Notes: generated by a model not told the origin, from the letters alone. Positions 1-11,993 are shown, counted from the first letter of the stretch. The stretch is 64,000 bases of DNA from Trifolium pratense (GCF_020283565.1 NC_060063.1:36728635-36792634), one strand, 5' to 3'. Program-made: numbers and translations.

Positions 1-337
1 TACTTGGACTGGACGGGCTGCAACTTAGGTTTGACAAACTACTATGGAGAGAAGATGATAGCGTGTCTCCAAAATTTGGCGAAGAGGGTACCCGCCGAAA
101 TGAATTAGGAGAGTCCAAATTCGGAAGGATTTCTTCTCCTATCAAACCATTGCAGATGTTTGTGTTGGCAAGTGTAGCGTTTGCACTTATGGCAGCACCT
201 GACAAGCAAGAGAAACTGCTCGTTCTTCGGAATTCAGGAATGATTTTGCAGCCATTGGCAACTTTGCAAGGGATGCCTTTGTGGCTATTGCATTGATAGC
301 CGAAACTTATTTTCAGTTCACCTTCAGGACTAAGCAT
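1..337 (-). CDS. PP2C-family protein phosphatase, PP2C 40-like (N-terminal coding exon, partial)
   Basis: Minus-strand reading from the ATG at 337 stays open to the window edge, about 112 codons. The translation opens MLSPEGELKISFGYQCNS and contains SSFSCLSGAAISANATLANT, LIGEEILPNLDSPNSFRRVP and a Ser-rich SSSLHSSLSNLSCSPSSPS. I recognise these as the non-catalytic N-terminal region of Arabidopsis probable PP2C 40 (At3g16560) and its relatives. The Mg/Mn-dependent phosphatase domain would lie beyond position 1. An AG acceptor (AAACAG/GAGGTAGCC) at about 346 places the exon start 9 bases before the ATG, consistent with a 5'UTR intron. The frame is also open upstream of the ATG to a TAG near 481, so a longer N-terminus cannot be excluded. 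The plus-strand ORF over this exon is an antisense shadow. The family call rests on remembered homology. Confidence 0.8.
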   Translation of the reverse strand, partial: MLSPEGELKISFGYQCNSHKGIPCKVANGCKIIPEFRRTSSFSCLSGAAISANATLANTNICNGLIGEEILPNLDSPNSFRRVPSSPNFGDTLSSSLHSSLSNLSCSPSSPS

Positions 338-346
338 GGCTACCTC

Positions 347-995
347 CTGTTTAAGAAATTCATTCTCAACAATATCAATATCACTGGTATATGTTTCTAA
401 ATAAAACAGAACTTTCAGTAACATACGAAATGTAAATGAAATTCGTATTTGATATAGAAAACTCAACTGAATGATTTTCTAGATGGTGTAATGGCACAAT
501 TGATATACCAAATAATGCTCCAACAAGGGTTTAATCGGTAAACTTTGCAGCCTGCACCACATACAGGAGTAAGCAGCCATCAGGTCAACAGATAAAGAAA
601 TGACAACACTGAAACGAATTAGCAACGAATCGTGATAACATAATCACTTTTTTGACGGTTAATGCATGAAAGTATCTAAATTTGTGTACTTTGCAGGTAT
701 TAGCGAGTATGTAAGTACTACAAAGCATGCTACTAAACGATATGACCAGAGAGCAATTTAAGTTGTGATGATAACATTAATTACATACAATAAATGGAAA
801 AGCAACAGAGATTCATCGAAGTAGAATTATGTTTCACAGTAATATTAACTTCAATTCAAACATAGTATAAAATTCAGCGTCGGATCAAGTCTCTCAATAT
901 CTGCAAATAATGGTATAAAATTCTCCTTTGAAATCAAGACTAGTGAGGAAAGGGTTATAGGGAACATAACAAAAGCATAGACAATCAGAGAGAGA

Positions 996-1068
<73 letters not shown>

Positions 1069-2010
1069 ACTCAAAGGCTCTATAAACATTAAACACAGTA
1101 TCAGCATAACATCACAGAGAGGCCAAGAAGATAAACCAACTTCACAGTAAATGAATGGCAAGAATCTCAAGTTGTAAATTGACTAAATTGAGGCATTTCA
1201 TTCCAAAAATACCAAATTATGTTCAATTAATTTTTTCTGTGAATGGGAAAAATACAAAAGACAAAAGTCTAGAAACACAAATCTATGTGTACTAAAATCA
1301 AATATCCTAGTTGCTTACTTGCTTCCAATCTCTCTCTTACTCAATCAAACATCATTGACAATGACACTTATATTATACTAATACTTACAACCATTGGTTA
1401 ATGCAAGAGCCTAATTAACTATAACAAACACTTGACAAAACTTCATATAAAATCACACCAAAGGCCCATTGATATCACTTCCCAGCCTGTAATTATTTAA
1501 CCTAATTAAAAAAAAACACGTCATACAATCGATATGATGTGACTCCTCGTAAGTAGAACCTCATAGTATTACTCATCCTTACGACTAAGACATTGACTTA
1601 ATCAATGCTGATTCGGCAAAAAAAACAAGAAAACAAATATTAATGCTGAAACTAAACTTATATTTGTTTTCTATTATTTTTGTTGAATCAACACAAATTT
1701 TGAGTGATTTTCAAGTATCTACCTTAGATTATAACACAGTTTTCAAACCTAAAAAATTGAATTTTAATAAACTAAAAACAATTACTCATAATTCTCAATA
1801 GCCCATTTATTTTATTGAAGCTTAAAGCATAAAGCTAGAATCTTTTTCATAAAATAGTCAAAACCCACAAAGAAAAACAGAAACATATGACATAGGAAAC
1901 TCAGAAACACAAAATCTTCTACAAACAAACACACCTTATTAAATAATTAAAAATTTCATTTTTACATAAAAATAAACTAAATATTAATAAAAGAAGGAAA
2001 ACCCACTTAC
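347..2010 (-). other. 5'UTR intron of the PP2C 40-like gene
   Basis: The interval between the inferred acceptor and donor is AT-rich and has no credible coding frame on either strand. It contains a compound microsatellite at 987-1065. Long leader introns are common in plant signalling genes, but this one is inferred only from splice consensus and the gene's orientation. Confidence 0.5.
987..1065. repeat. Compound microsatellite (AC)n(AG)n
   Basis: A short AG run is followed by about 17 AC repeats and then about 15 AG repeats. The minus-strand ORF over it (851-1096) is merely a translation of the repeat. Confidence 0.95.
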
Positions 2011-2240
2011 CAATTGATCCTTAAGAAGCCAATGAATCAGTGAAGAAGCTAAAAATGCAGCTACACACAGAAAGAGGGAAAAAAAAACACAGATTTATGA
2101 TAAGAATTATGGAAGAAGTGAAGGTGAATTATGAAGAGAAGAGAAAAGGGATTGTTACTTGAATTAATGTAAGTGGAGAATAAGTGCTTTGTTCCTTGAA
2201 TGAGACGCGAAAAGCGAGATTGTTGCAAATTCGAATGGTA
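2011..2240 (-). other. 5'UTR exon of the PP2C 40-like gene
   Basis: The minus strand has a good donor, CAATTG/GTAAGT, at 2010/2011, which pairs with the acceptor at 346/347. The exon above it is pyrimidine-rich. Its only sizeable ORF (2061-2276, 71 codons) is low complexity with no domain, so it is read as untranslated leader. The upper boundary is estimated from the TATA box. Confidence 0.5.
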
Positions 2241-2263
2241 GAGAAGAGAAGCTGTTTTTCCCC

Positions 2264-2272
2264 TTTTTATAA
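2264..2272 (-). promoter_or_regulatory. TATA box of the PP2C 40-like gene
   Basis: On the minus strand GCTTATAAAAAGGGG is a strong plant TATA context about 25-30 bases before the inferred leader exon. CT-rich stretches lie on both sides, a common plant core-promoter feature. Confidence 0.5.
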
Positions 2273-2276
2273 GCAA

Positions 2277-2668
2277 CCAAATTTTTCATGGTTCATGATT
2301 CTCTCTCTCTATTTCTTTTTATCTTTTCTTTGTTTATTATTCATTTATCTTTTATTTCTTTGACTTAATTCATTTTTCGTTTTTTTGACTAAGACTTAAT
2401 TCATTTATGACTAGTCAAAAACCATATTATTTTTTTCATTAAAAAAACGAACAATTATTTATTTGTCTTTTAAATTATTATTATTATCATTTAATTGTAC
2501 GAGTTTGAATTTATAAAACGGTCATTAATGTTACCGTTGTTATAATAACTAATGGGTCATGCCAGTGCGTTCCGCGCCTGCCTATGTCTAACTTATTTCC
2601 AATTTAAAAAAAAAAAACTAGTTTGGACACCCGTGCCAAGCACGGGCTAGAATTTTGTCTAAATCTAA
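2277..2668. other. Upstream region of the PP2C gene and left flank of a Helitron
   Basis: AT-rich spacer with homopolymer runs and no coding frame. A 7 bp GC-rich hairpin (CCCGTGC/GCACGGG, three-base loop) followed at once by CTAG lies at about 2631-2650 and mirrors the hairpin of the Helitron 3' end. Confidence 0.5.
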
Positions 2669-4225
2669 TCTATATAAGAAAGTTAACTGTTCTGGAAATC
2701 TCCCAAATACCCTTACTTAAAAATCTGCCAAGTATTTAAAGTGAAGGCATTTGATGTCTAAAATTTATGTAACTTAACTAATATTGCAACAAATCAAGCT
2801 CTTTTATGAGCCAACCAAGCCATTTTATAAATTTGTGAGACAAAAAATTGCTTTTTAGCAAGCCATAGTTCAATTGAAACAAATCTGGCTTCAAAAGCAA
2901 CCAAGCCAACCAAGCCATTTGTGTCACATCAATGTTTTGAAACTACTTTTCCTTCTTACAAGGCAAAAAAACGGTACCACTCACCAACTTTACACTACTT
3001 TTCCTATTTTCAAATTCAAATTTTTTCCCTCTCTTCACTTATTCAAAATTTTATACCATCTTTAGTCATTTTCATTTAATTCACTTCCCTTTCTTTCTCA
3101 TATTTGTCTGATTACTTTAGTTCTTCTCTTGCAGTAAATTTGAAACATGAAGGAACTCAACACAAGCATATCTATTTTAAAGGCAACATAGGAGTTAACA
3201 GTATAAAAAGATGAAGAAGAAGCATTTAAAGCAGCAGCAACAACATAGGAGTTCAGTATTTAAAGCAATTAATTTTTATTCTTCTATATTTCATGATTTA
3301 GGCATTTCTATTTTTCTTAACTCAATTTTTGGTTTCTTATCAATGTGCAGGAATGTTATTCTTTGTTAGAAAGAAGAAGAACATGGATAAAAGAAAATGA
3401 ACGCGGGTAAGGTATAACAAGCGAGAAATGCATATGTTATTTTGTTGATTTATCTGCTGTTCTTCATATTTTCTATTGAACTTTAACAAACTGCAATTTT
3501 TGCTTCAGCAAAATAACAAACTTTAGTAATATGTACTTTTATTCTTATAAATGTTGTGTTTATTTCTACAACAAACTATAAAGAAGGACATGAGAAGGTA
3601 AATGAAGAGTTTGATTATGAAAATTTTTTCTTCCAACCATTAAACATGTTTTTTGCAGGAGAAAGTAAATGCAGTATACAATAAACTACAAAAAGGACAA
3701 CAGTAAGTAAATTATCAACAGTTTGATTTAGAAATTTTTTTTTCTTTCCCTTATTACTTTCCTTTTCACACAGTCAAATTCCAATATACAGAAGAAAAAT
3801 CAGATTGGTAACAATGAAAACAGAATAATTCTTTTCTTTGAGATTGTCTTTTTATGTTTTCATTTTATTGAGTGACATAAATTTTAACTATCATACGGAT
3901 AAACAATCCGTGATAAAAATTTCAAAATAGTTATCATATTTGAGACAAGTTATAAGTAATAAAATTTCAAAAGAACTATTTTACACTTAACAAGTTATAA
4001 CTAATAAAATTTCAAAAAAATTATTTTACATTAAACAAGTTGTAACTGACACAAATTTCCAAATAACTATCATATATGGGACAAATTATCACTGACAAAA
4101 ATAGAAAAAAATTATTGTATGTGAAACAAATACTAACTAATGGAATTTTAAATAGAAATATGTAACTTTAAAAAATATATCGGCATAACGTTACGACCCG
4201 TGCGATAGCACGGGTCTATTACTAG
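2669..4225 (+). mobile_element. Non-autonomous Helitron
   Basis: The 5' end TCTATATAAG follows an A, and the 3' end ...CTAG precedes a T, matching Helitron insertion between A and T without target duplication. The 3' end has a 7 bp hairpin, CCCGTGC-gata-GCACGGG, seven bases upstream of CTAG, the diagnostic Helitron terminator. No Rep/helicase ORF is present in the 1.56 kb. Near the 3' end (about 3885-4150) degenerate units of roughly 60-65 bp, built around ACAAGTTATAA and AAAATTTCAAA, repeat about four times. The 5' boundary is less certain because a similar hairpin lies just outside at 2631-2650. Confidence 0.7.
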
Positions 4226-4264
4226 TGTTATTTAAAATTATTTTCACTCATCATATATTATATT

Positions 4265-4473
4265 TGTTATGAACTATTTCTAAGTATGAACAATAATATG
4301 GAAGAATAGAGAAGAAGAAGAAGAGAAAGAGAGAAGAAAAGAATAGACTTTGTATTATTATATTCACAAGTGTGCATTACATTGTAACAAAGGGGTCCTA
4401 TTTATATGACACATTTAGGGGACAAGAAAACCTACACAATAATGGACATTCATTACATATTATTTTCATAACA
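4265..4473 (-). repeat. LTR (3' LTR of a minus-strand copia relic)
   Basis: The 209 bp block starts TGTTATGAA and ends TTCATAACA, a 9 bp perfect terminal inverted repeat with TG...CA ends. Immediately to its right is CTCCTCC, which on the minus strand is the polypurine tract GGAGGAG expected just before a 3' LTR. The internal region therefore lies to the right. Confidence 0.65.
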
Positions 4474-5890
4474 CTCCTCCTTGAATGTCCATTAAAGATA
4501 TGCCTCGTTAAAACCTTACTAGAGAAAAAACCATTAGAAAAAAAAAATCCTAGTGAAGGAAAAAGAGTACATATCATCATTTATATGTGAGTTGTCTCGT
4601 TAAAAACCTTACCAGGAAAACACAGTGGGACAAAACTACGGTGAAGGGAAAAAGAGTGCAGAACATATATATTTATGTCTCCCCCTCATAAAAACAGTTA
4701 TATATGAGATGAAAAAACTAAATAATCTTCGGTGCTAGTTCCTCAAAAGATTTGCTTGAAGTTGATTTTGTAGAAAGATTTGACATATTTTCTTTATTAT
4801 GTTCTTCTCCAAATTAGCAGTGTGTCTGATATTATCTTCATATTGAATTGTTGCATGAACCATCATTTTGTAATAAAAACATCAAGTTTCTTGTATGTGT
4901 TGAATTACAGACCTCGACAAAAACCTCTTCTCAACTTGCTTGATGTAGTGCTGAAATTTTCACATGATTGGATGATATTGGTGTTTCTCTAAGGTATAAA
5001 TATTATGCTTGACTTTGTTCCAATATTTGTGTTAGCTGAATAAAATATCACGACATGTATAAACTATATATAGTAAAGTATATCAGTGTCCTTAATTGAA
5101 TTAAGATATGGTATTTCAGGACCATCCAATTCAAATTGTTCATCATTTTTCTTGAGGCATTACACGATCTTTGCTCAGATCAAATGACATCGCAACCATT
5201 TTAGTACACAACAGATTTGTCCATGTCAGACTGTTTTAATACTTTTGCTATATATTTTTATTATAAATTTGTGATTCCAAATAAACTTTGCGCATCCAAC
5301 ATATTTCTTTAATCTACAAATTTCAGAATCTCTTCAGGAGTTCTGATAATATTTATAGAAAATGATATTTCTCAACAAATATATTAGCATTTGATATATG
5401 GTACTTCAGGACCAATTAGTAATTCACTATTGATGAACTTACAACAATTTCATATAGAATCATGTTTTATATAAGGTTCATGATTCACGAAGCATTCTTC
5501 AAATACTTATTTTGTAAGAAATGACAATATCTCAAGCTCTTCAAGAGTCTCTTGATCATATTTTTATCATTGACATAAATCTTAAATATATCAAATTTAT
5601 TACCAAATATTTTCTTAAAATGAACAAATTGTCATTTTCATATTTCTCACTTGGAAATATTCAACAAGAATATTATACAACATGCATATAGATGTTGCTC
5701 GAGTATATAAGGAGACTTATTCATTGTCTATAATCCTTAATAGACTTTGATTTATGATCGTCATTATTTCTTATCATATATAGCGCTATATTATATAAAT
5801 AAACATCGTCAACGTTGATTTTCTTTCGGTTCCATTGTATTCCATTCATGACATAATTCGTCGAGATCTCTTATTTTCATAAATTTCAGG
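4474..5890 (-). pseudogene. Decayed Ty1/copia RT-RNase H region, minus strand
   Basis: Read on the minus strand in broken frames, the sequence recalls a copia polyprotein C-terminus. A stretch near 5150-5260 resembles the KVLKxFxMDKS region after the copia RT domain, and the next stretch reads DEQFELDGPEIPYLN, like the DEELLGPEVPYL segment. Near 4740-4800 NLSTKSTSSKSFEEL resembles the LFTKxLPTxTFEKL motif near the polyprotein end. Many stops and indels are present and no 5' LTR was found on the right. The assignment rests on remembered motifs only. Confidence 0.5.
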
Positions 5891-5925
5891 TACCTGATAA
5901 GTTCTTATGGAACTAGAAAATTAAT

Positions 5926-7665
5926 TGTTGAGGAAAAATGCAAATCCCAATTTGATGTTTTAAAGATAACAAACATCTTAATTATATTTTAAATGTAATT
6001 CTGATCTCATTGTTATCTAACAAGTGCTCTTGAGTGTTCTAATTAGTCAGGAACAATTAAGCTTCTAATATCAATGATATTCATTATGTTTTGGCAAAAA
6101 GAGAAGCTTCAGGATCAGTCTGAGAATGATCTTTGGTTTAATTGCAACATTCTCCTCATGAACAAGAATAAATGCAAAAGCACTTATTTCATTAAGTCAA
6201 CCATATACAAGACAAAGAAGCACTTTATCTTGGTTTTAACTCACAAGATTACAACAGTTCATGAACAATTAAGGCAAGGAATAATTGGAAGAAAAGTGAC
6301 TTTCCTCTTTGGACAAAGTTAATGATCAAGTATGTGCAACATGATAATTTCTCAAGGCATCATCTCATCAGGTGTATCAAGAGTATTTGGACAAGAATTA
6401 CATAGACCAATAAGGATGAGACAACACACATTAAACCAATAGTTGTCATGTACCTTCAATGTCATTATTTAATGAACATTCTCCAAGAGATTAATTTTTA
6501 ATCAAGAAAAGGAAGTACATGGAAAGGACAAGTGAATAGTTATGCAAGGACATCACAGCTGCATTCCCTTCACATTACAGCTGGTCACAGTTCTACATCA
6601 TTCTCCATTTGAAGATCAAGTGTAAAAATCGCCCAGATTGGAGAACACTCTCAGAATGATGCTGAGAATGACTGTCCTTTGCTTTTGAAGTTGCAAGCTC
6701 ATCTACAGCTGACCAAAACGTGCCTAAATGGTCTATAACGGATATACTTGGTGAGGAAGCAAGGAACAACTATCTACAGCCCATTACAAGCTGTCATTAT
6801 GGCCCTTTTGTTTGAAAATATGAAGAACAACAGGGAGAACGTTCTGAGAAAGAACAGTCTGAGCTTATCCACTCAACAATTCAGCATGAGCTGTCTATTT
6901 TGAATCAACTAGCCGTTGGAGAACTTCCTTTGGGACCAAGGAACTGAAGACTCAAGGTTCAACTATAAAAGGAAGGCTTTGGCAACATTGAAGAGAAAGA
7001 GTTCAATTTACAACAATCAATCTACTTGTCTTTGTGATACAAGTTTTCAAGCTCTTCTTTAAAGATCTCTTTCACTCCATATTTTGTAATTATCATACTA
7101 GGACCAGTATCCATTTTGAGTGAACAAATAGAGATTTTATTGTAACTAGCTTTTCAACTTAGTATGAGTGAGAAAGCTTTAGATCCAAACCATTATCAAA
7201 ATTGTAAAGATTGGCTCAATTCAATACGTAACTATTGATTGAGTGACACCTCATAAAGTCTAGGAAGACTTAGGTAGATCAAGCAAGTGAAGCTTGGAAG
7301 ATTGTGATCTTGGATTAGATCAAAGAAGAAGTGTATCTTGAGATCGGTAGAATCTCTTAGTGGACAATCTCACAGGAGCGTGGGGACTGAAGTAGCCCAT
7401 ACTATTAAGGGGTGAACCAGGATAAAATTATTGTGTCTCTTCTCTCCCTTAAACTCATATTAATTTTATGCAAACACTAACACACACAAATCACTTATTG
7501 TTTTTGTTTGCAGCTCAGAGATCGTTCTAAGATCATTCTCCTAACTTATATTATTTATTCTGAGATCATTCTAACGTATGTTTTGATATCTAATTTTTAA
7601 AAGGACAATTTTTAAAGGTTCACAATTCAAACCCCCCCTTTCTTGTGAAAAACTTTGCTACTTCA
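5926..7665 (+). repeat. 5' LTR of the copia element
   Basis: It starts TGTTGAGG and ends ...CTTCA, two bases before the primer-binding site. At 1740 bp it is long for copia. A TATA box (CTATAAAAGG, about 6963-6972) sits inside, and the 3' end has the C-run AACCCCCCCTTTCTTG also seen in the solo LTR at 29642-30700. No matching 3' LTR exists in the window, so insertion age cannot be estimated by LTR divergence. Confidence 0.8.
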
Positions 7666-7667
7666 AT

Positions 7668-7679
7668 TGGCATCAGAGC
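7668..7679 (+). other. Primer-binding site (tRNA-iMet type)
   Basis: TGGCATCAGAGC differs by one base from the canonical plant copia PBS TGGTATCAGAGC and begins two bases after the LTR end. Confidence 0.8.
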
Positions 7680-7738
7680 TCTGCCTCTAAGGTTGAGCAT
7701 CTAACAAGTGCTAGAGGAAAAGATTCAGGAAGGAAGTA

Positions 7739-9559
7739 ATGAATAAAAGCGCAAAGTTTATATCAGAGGGAGGATCTTCACATAGGCCACCACTATTTGA
7801 AGGAGATGACTACTACTATTGGAAAGACAAGATGGAACTATTTCTTAGATCACAAGATACGCACATGTGGACAGTGATTGAAGTTGGTGATTATGCTCCA
7901 TTAATAAAAGACTCTACTACTCCAAAGACAAAAGATGAAATGACAACTCAAGAAGCAGATAGGGTACTTCTAAACACTAAAGCTCAATTATTTATTAAAA
8001 GTGCTTTGTGTAGGGAAGAATATGACAGGATCATGGAATGCAAAACGGCCAAAGAAATGTGGACAACACTCCAAACTCACCATGAAGGAACAAGTCGTGT
8101 CAAGGAAACAAGAATTGACATTGGTGTTAGAAAATTTGAGCTATTTGAAATGAAGGAAGATAAATCAATTGATCAGATGTATGGAAGATTCACAATTATC
8201 ATAAATGAACTTAACTCACTAGGGAAGAAATTCTCTATACATGAAAGTGTGAGAAAAGTACTTAGATGTTTACCAAAAAGTTAGAGACACATAGTAACAG
8301 CAATCACAGAGTCAAAAGATCTCACTGAGGTTAAATTAGAAGATCTCATTGGATCTTTAAAAGCTCATGAGTCCATTCTCCAGGAAGACAAACCTATGAA
8401 AAACAAGATGATTGCATTAGATTCACAGACTAAAGAACGTTCTAAGAACAAAGAAGCAATGGAGGAAGACAACAAGTTTCTTCAAGAAGATGATGAAGAA
8501 GAGTTAGCATTTTTATCCAGAAGGATACAAAAGCTAATGATGAGAAGAAATCAGATTAAGAAGAACTTTCCACCAAGAAGAAATGGATCTAAACCAGTAG
8601 TGGATGTCAGCAAAATACAATGCTATGGATGTAACCAATTTGGACACTACAAGAATGAATGTCCTAAACAAAAGAACTCTCCTTACAAATCCATGATGGT
8701 AACCTGGGATGAGTTGGATGAAGTACAAGAAGCAAAAGAAGAACAAGAAGCTAATCTATGTCTCATGACAAATGCAAACATTGAAGAGGTAACTCTAGAT
8801 TCTTGCTCATCATGTCAAAAAATTGAACATCTCTTTGATAATCTTCTATATGACTCTCAAATTCTAAATTCTAAAAATGGTCAACTTAGAGATAAAGTCA
8901 CTAAGTTAACCAAAGAAAGAGATGAATATAAATCTGATAATGATATAATGAAGGAAATGATTAAAAATATGCAACTTGCACATGAAGGACTTTCTAAGCA
9001 AATTAAAGAACTTAGAGACAATCAAAAGATGAAAGAATATTCTATGATTCAAAAAGAGAATATCGTTTTCAAACAAAAAGTGTCTAAACTTGAAAAAGAC
9101 TTAACTAAATTTGTCAGTACCACAGAAACTTTTGAAAATATATTAGGATCACAAGTTAATTCATATAGTAGAAATGGATTGGGATACAAATCTTTTCAAA
9201 ATAAGAAACTGATTGAAAATGTTTTTGTTCCTCATAAAGAAAAAAGATTTCAAAAATATAAATGCACATTTTGTCACAAGGATGGACATCTTGAACCATT
9301 TTGTTTTAAAAAGAAATCTCTCTATAGATCAGAACATTCTCAGAACAATCAGAAAAGAAATTTTTATTCAACACCTCCTTATAAGAGATCATCTTATCAA
9401 TATAAGAAGATGCCTTATAAGAGTACTAACCTTCAAGGACCCAAAAAATTATGGGTACCTAAGAATTTGTTAAATTCAAATACAGGAATGTCATCTAGCA
9501 ATGAAGAAAAAGCCTCGGTACTTGGACAGTGGTTGCTCAAGACATATGACAGGAGATAG
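7739..9559 (+). pseudogene. copia gag (UBN2-type capsid with two zinc knuckles), interrupted
   Basis: The ATG at 7739 opens a gag that reads FEGDDYYYWKDKMELFLRSQ, the typical copia gag start, then a capsid region to a TAG at 8282. The frame is the same on both sides of the stop (LPKS*RHIVTAITES), so this is a single nonsense change, most simply TGG to TAG. Downstream, from about 8615, is a CX2CX4HX4C zinc knuckle (CYGCNQFGHYKNEC). A second Cys/His cluster, CTFCHKDGHLEPFC, lies near 9260, with a Lys/Glu-rich, coiled-coil-like segment between them. At about 9505 an extra A in a short A run shifts the frame into the protease. Confidence 0.85.
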
Positions 9560-11644
9560 ACAAAGCTTTCTTTCATTTGAAAAGAAGGAAGGAGGAACAA
9601 TTACCTTTGGAAATAATGAAAAAGCCAATATAAAAGGTAAAGGTACTATTGGTAAGAATAACTCTGCAAAAATTGAAAATGTTCACTATGTAGAAGGACT
9701 TAAACATAACTTAATTAGCATTAGTCAATTATGTGACAATGGCCTTGAAGTTATTTTTAGATCTCATACATGTGAAATAAAACAATCTGACAAAACTCTT
9801 TTCTATGGATCAAGAATAAAGAATGTATATGTCATATACTTAGATGAACTACCTACTGAATCCTGCTTTGTTTCTCTTGAAAGAGACAAATGGATTTGGC
9901 ATAAAAGGGCTGGACATATAAGTATGAAGACTATGTCAAAACTTTCTAAGCTTGATCTAGTTAGAGGCTTACCTGACATTAGTTTTGACCTAGATAAAGT
10001 GTGTGAATTTTGTGCAAAAGGTAAACAAGTTAAAAGTAGTTTTAAACCAAAAGATTTTGTTTCAACAAAAAGACCTCTTGAACTACTTCACATAGATTTA
10101 TTTGGACCAGTCAAAACTACTAGTCTTGGTGGCAAAAATTATGGTTTTGTCATAGTTGATGACTTTTCAAGGTTTACTTGGGTGTTATTTTTAAAACATA
10201 AAATGAATCTTTTGAAGCTTTTAAAACATTCTGTTTACAAGTTCAAAATGAGAAAGGTACCAATATTGTCTCTATAAGAAGTGATCATGGAGGAGAATTT
10301 GAAAACTCTCACTTTGAATCATTCCTAAACAATAATGGTATATCTCATAATTTTTCTTGTCCAAGAACTCCTCAACAAAATGGAGTTGTTGAAAGGAAAA
10401 ATAGAACTTTACAAGAGATGGCAAGAACTATGATAAATGAATCAAATGTTGAAAAATATTTTTGGGCTGAAGCCATCAATACTTCTTGCTACATCTTGAA
10501 CAGGGTTACCATAAGAAAATTTTTAAATAAGACACCCTATGAACTTTGGAAAGGAATTAAACCAAATATTTCCTACTTTCATATTTTTGGATGTTATTGT
10601 TATATTTTGAATATCAGAGACAACTTAGGTAAGTTTGATTCCAAATCAGATAAGGGAATATTCTTAGGTTACTCTCTAACCTCAAAAGCTTATAGAATAT
10701 ACAATTTGAAAACACAAGCTCTAGAAGAAAGCATGCATGTCAAGTTTTATGAATATGAAGATATATCATATACCAACACCTTTAATGATGAAGAAGAAGT
10801 AAGAAATGAACAAAGCAATGATGAGAATCAAGAACCTACAGCTCAAAGACCTCCAAAGACTTGGAGAACTGTTGGTTATCATCCACCAGAACAAATTATA
10901 GGAAATACTGAAGATGGTGTAAGAACTAGAAGAGCTTTACTGAACAAGGAGAATAATCTGGCAATGATCTCTCAGATAGAGCCAAGATCAATAAATGAAG
11001 CTATCACTGATGAATCTTGGATTGAAGCCATGAAAGAAGAACTCCTGCAATTTGAAAAGAATGAGGTTTGGAATCTAGTACCACTTCCACAAAATCACTC
11101 AATCATTGGAACAAGGTGGGTCTTTAGAAACAAACTTGATGAAAATGGTAAGGTAATAAGGAATAAAGCAAGACTTGTAGCTCAAGGATATAATCAACAA
11201 GAAGGTATTGATTATGATGAGACTTTTGCTCCGGTGGCTAGATTAGAAGCCATTAGAATTTTACTTGCATATGCTTCACATAAATGTTTTAAACTTTTTC
11301 AAATGGATGTGAAAAGTGCTTTTCTAAATGGTTTTTTAAATGAAGAAGTTTATGTACATCAACCTCTTGGGTTTATTGATCAACATAAACCTAATCATGT
11401 TTTTAAATTAACCAAAGCTCTTTATGGACTAAAACAAGCCCCAAGAGCTTGGTATGAAAGATTAAGCTCATTTTTACTTGAAAATGGTTTTTCTAGAGAA
11501 AAAATTGACACTACACTTTTTTTAAAAAAAAAATTGATAAACATGATTTACTTATTGTACAAGTATATGTTGATGATATTATATTTGGTGCTACTAATGA
11601 AAAGTTATGTGAAGAATTTTCTGAACTTATGCAAAGTCCCTTAC
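9501..11644 (+). pseudogene. copia pol: protease, integrase, partial reverse transcriptase
   Basis: In order: aspartic protease with LDSGCSRHMTG (about 9520), GAG-pre-integrase with WHKRAGH...CEFCAKGKQ, and integrase core beginning LLHIDLFGPV with DDFSRFTW. A frameshift near 10205 moves the rest of integrase ([28 protein letters not shown]) into another frame. Reverse transcriptase follows with [44 protein letters not shown] and [14 protein letters not shown] further shift at the A run at 11523-11532 precedes [10 protein letters not shown], after which homology ends near 11644. About half of RT and all of RNase H are absent. Confidence 0.9.
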
Positions 11645-11775
11645 AAATGTTTGGTTGTAATATTTATAATATTTATGAATTTTAGTTATTTCTATTCAAA
11701 CTCTTTTGTTATCTGGTTTTAGTTATTTTAATATTGATCACATTAGAATAAAATCTAAAGACCTAGAGAGAATGC
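11645..11775. other. Short unclassified spacer between the copia truncation and the hAT element
   Basis: AT-rich, with no frame, repeat or element end recognised. It may belong to the site in which the copia fragment was cut off. Confidence 0.4.
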
Positions 11776-11993
11776 ATGTACGACAAGGTTGTCAGAACCG
11801 GACCGGTCATCGAACCGGCGAGCTCACCGGTTCAAGGTTCAAGGTTCAATTGGTCGGACCGAGTTCAATCGGGGTCGATATATGAATAATTGCTCAATAT
11901 TTCACAATTTCACACATTAAAAAGATAAAATATCACAAGTTAAAATAAAATAAAATTTATAATTCAAACCAAATTAGAAATTATATAATAAAC

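Larger units (their letters stand above)
5926..11644 (+). mobile_element. Ty1/copia retrotransposon, 3'-truncated
   Basis: The element has a 5' LTR (5926-7665), a primer-binding site complementary to initiator tRNA-Met, gag, protease, integrase and the first part of reverse transcriptase, in copia order (integrase before RT). It stops abruptly after the YVDD motif at about 11644. RNase H, polypurine tract and 3' LTR are missing. It carries one nonsense codon and at least three frameshifts, so it cannot move by itself. Confidence 0.9.

Noticed and set aside
63..296. Plus-strand 77-codon ORF near the window start
   Set aside because: It is antisense to the PP2C N-terminal exon, whose minus-strand translation shows strong family motifs.
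851..1096. Minus-strand ORF with Ser-Leu and Cys-Val repeats
   Set aside because: It is a translation of the (AC)n(AG)n microsatellite.
2061..2276. 71-codon minus-strand ORF
   Set aside because: It lies across the inferred 5'UTR exon and TATA box and is low complexity with no domain.
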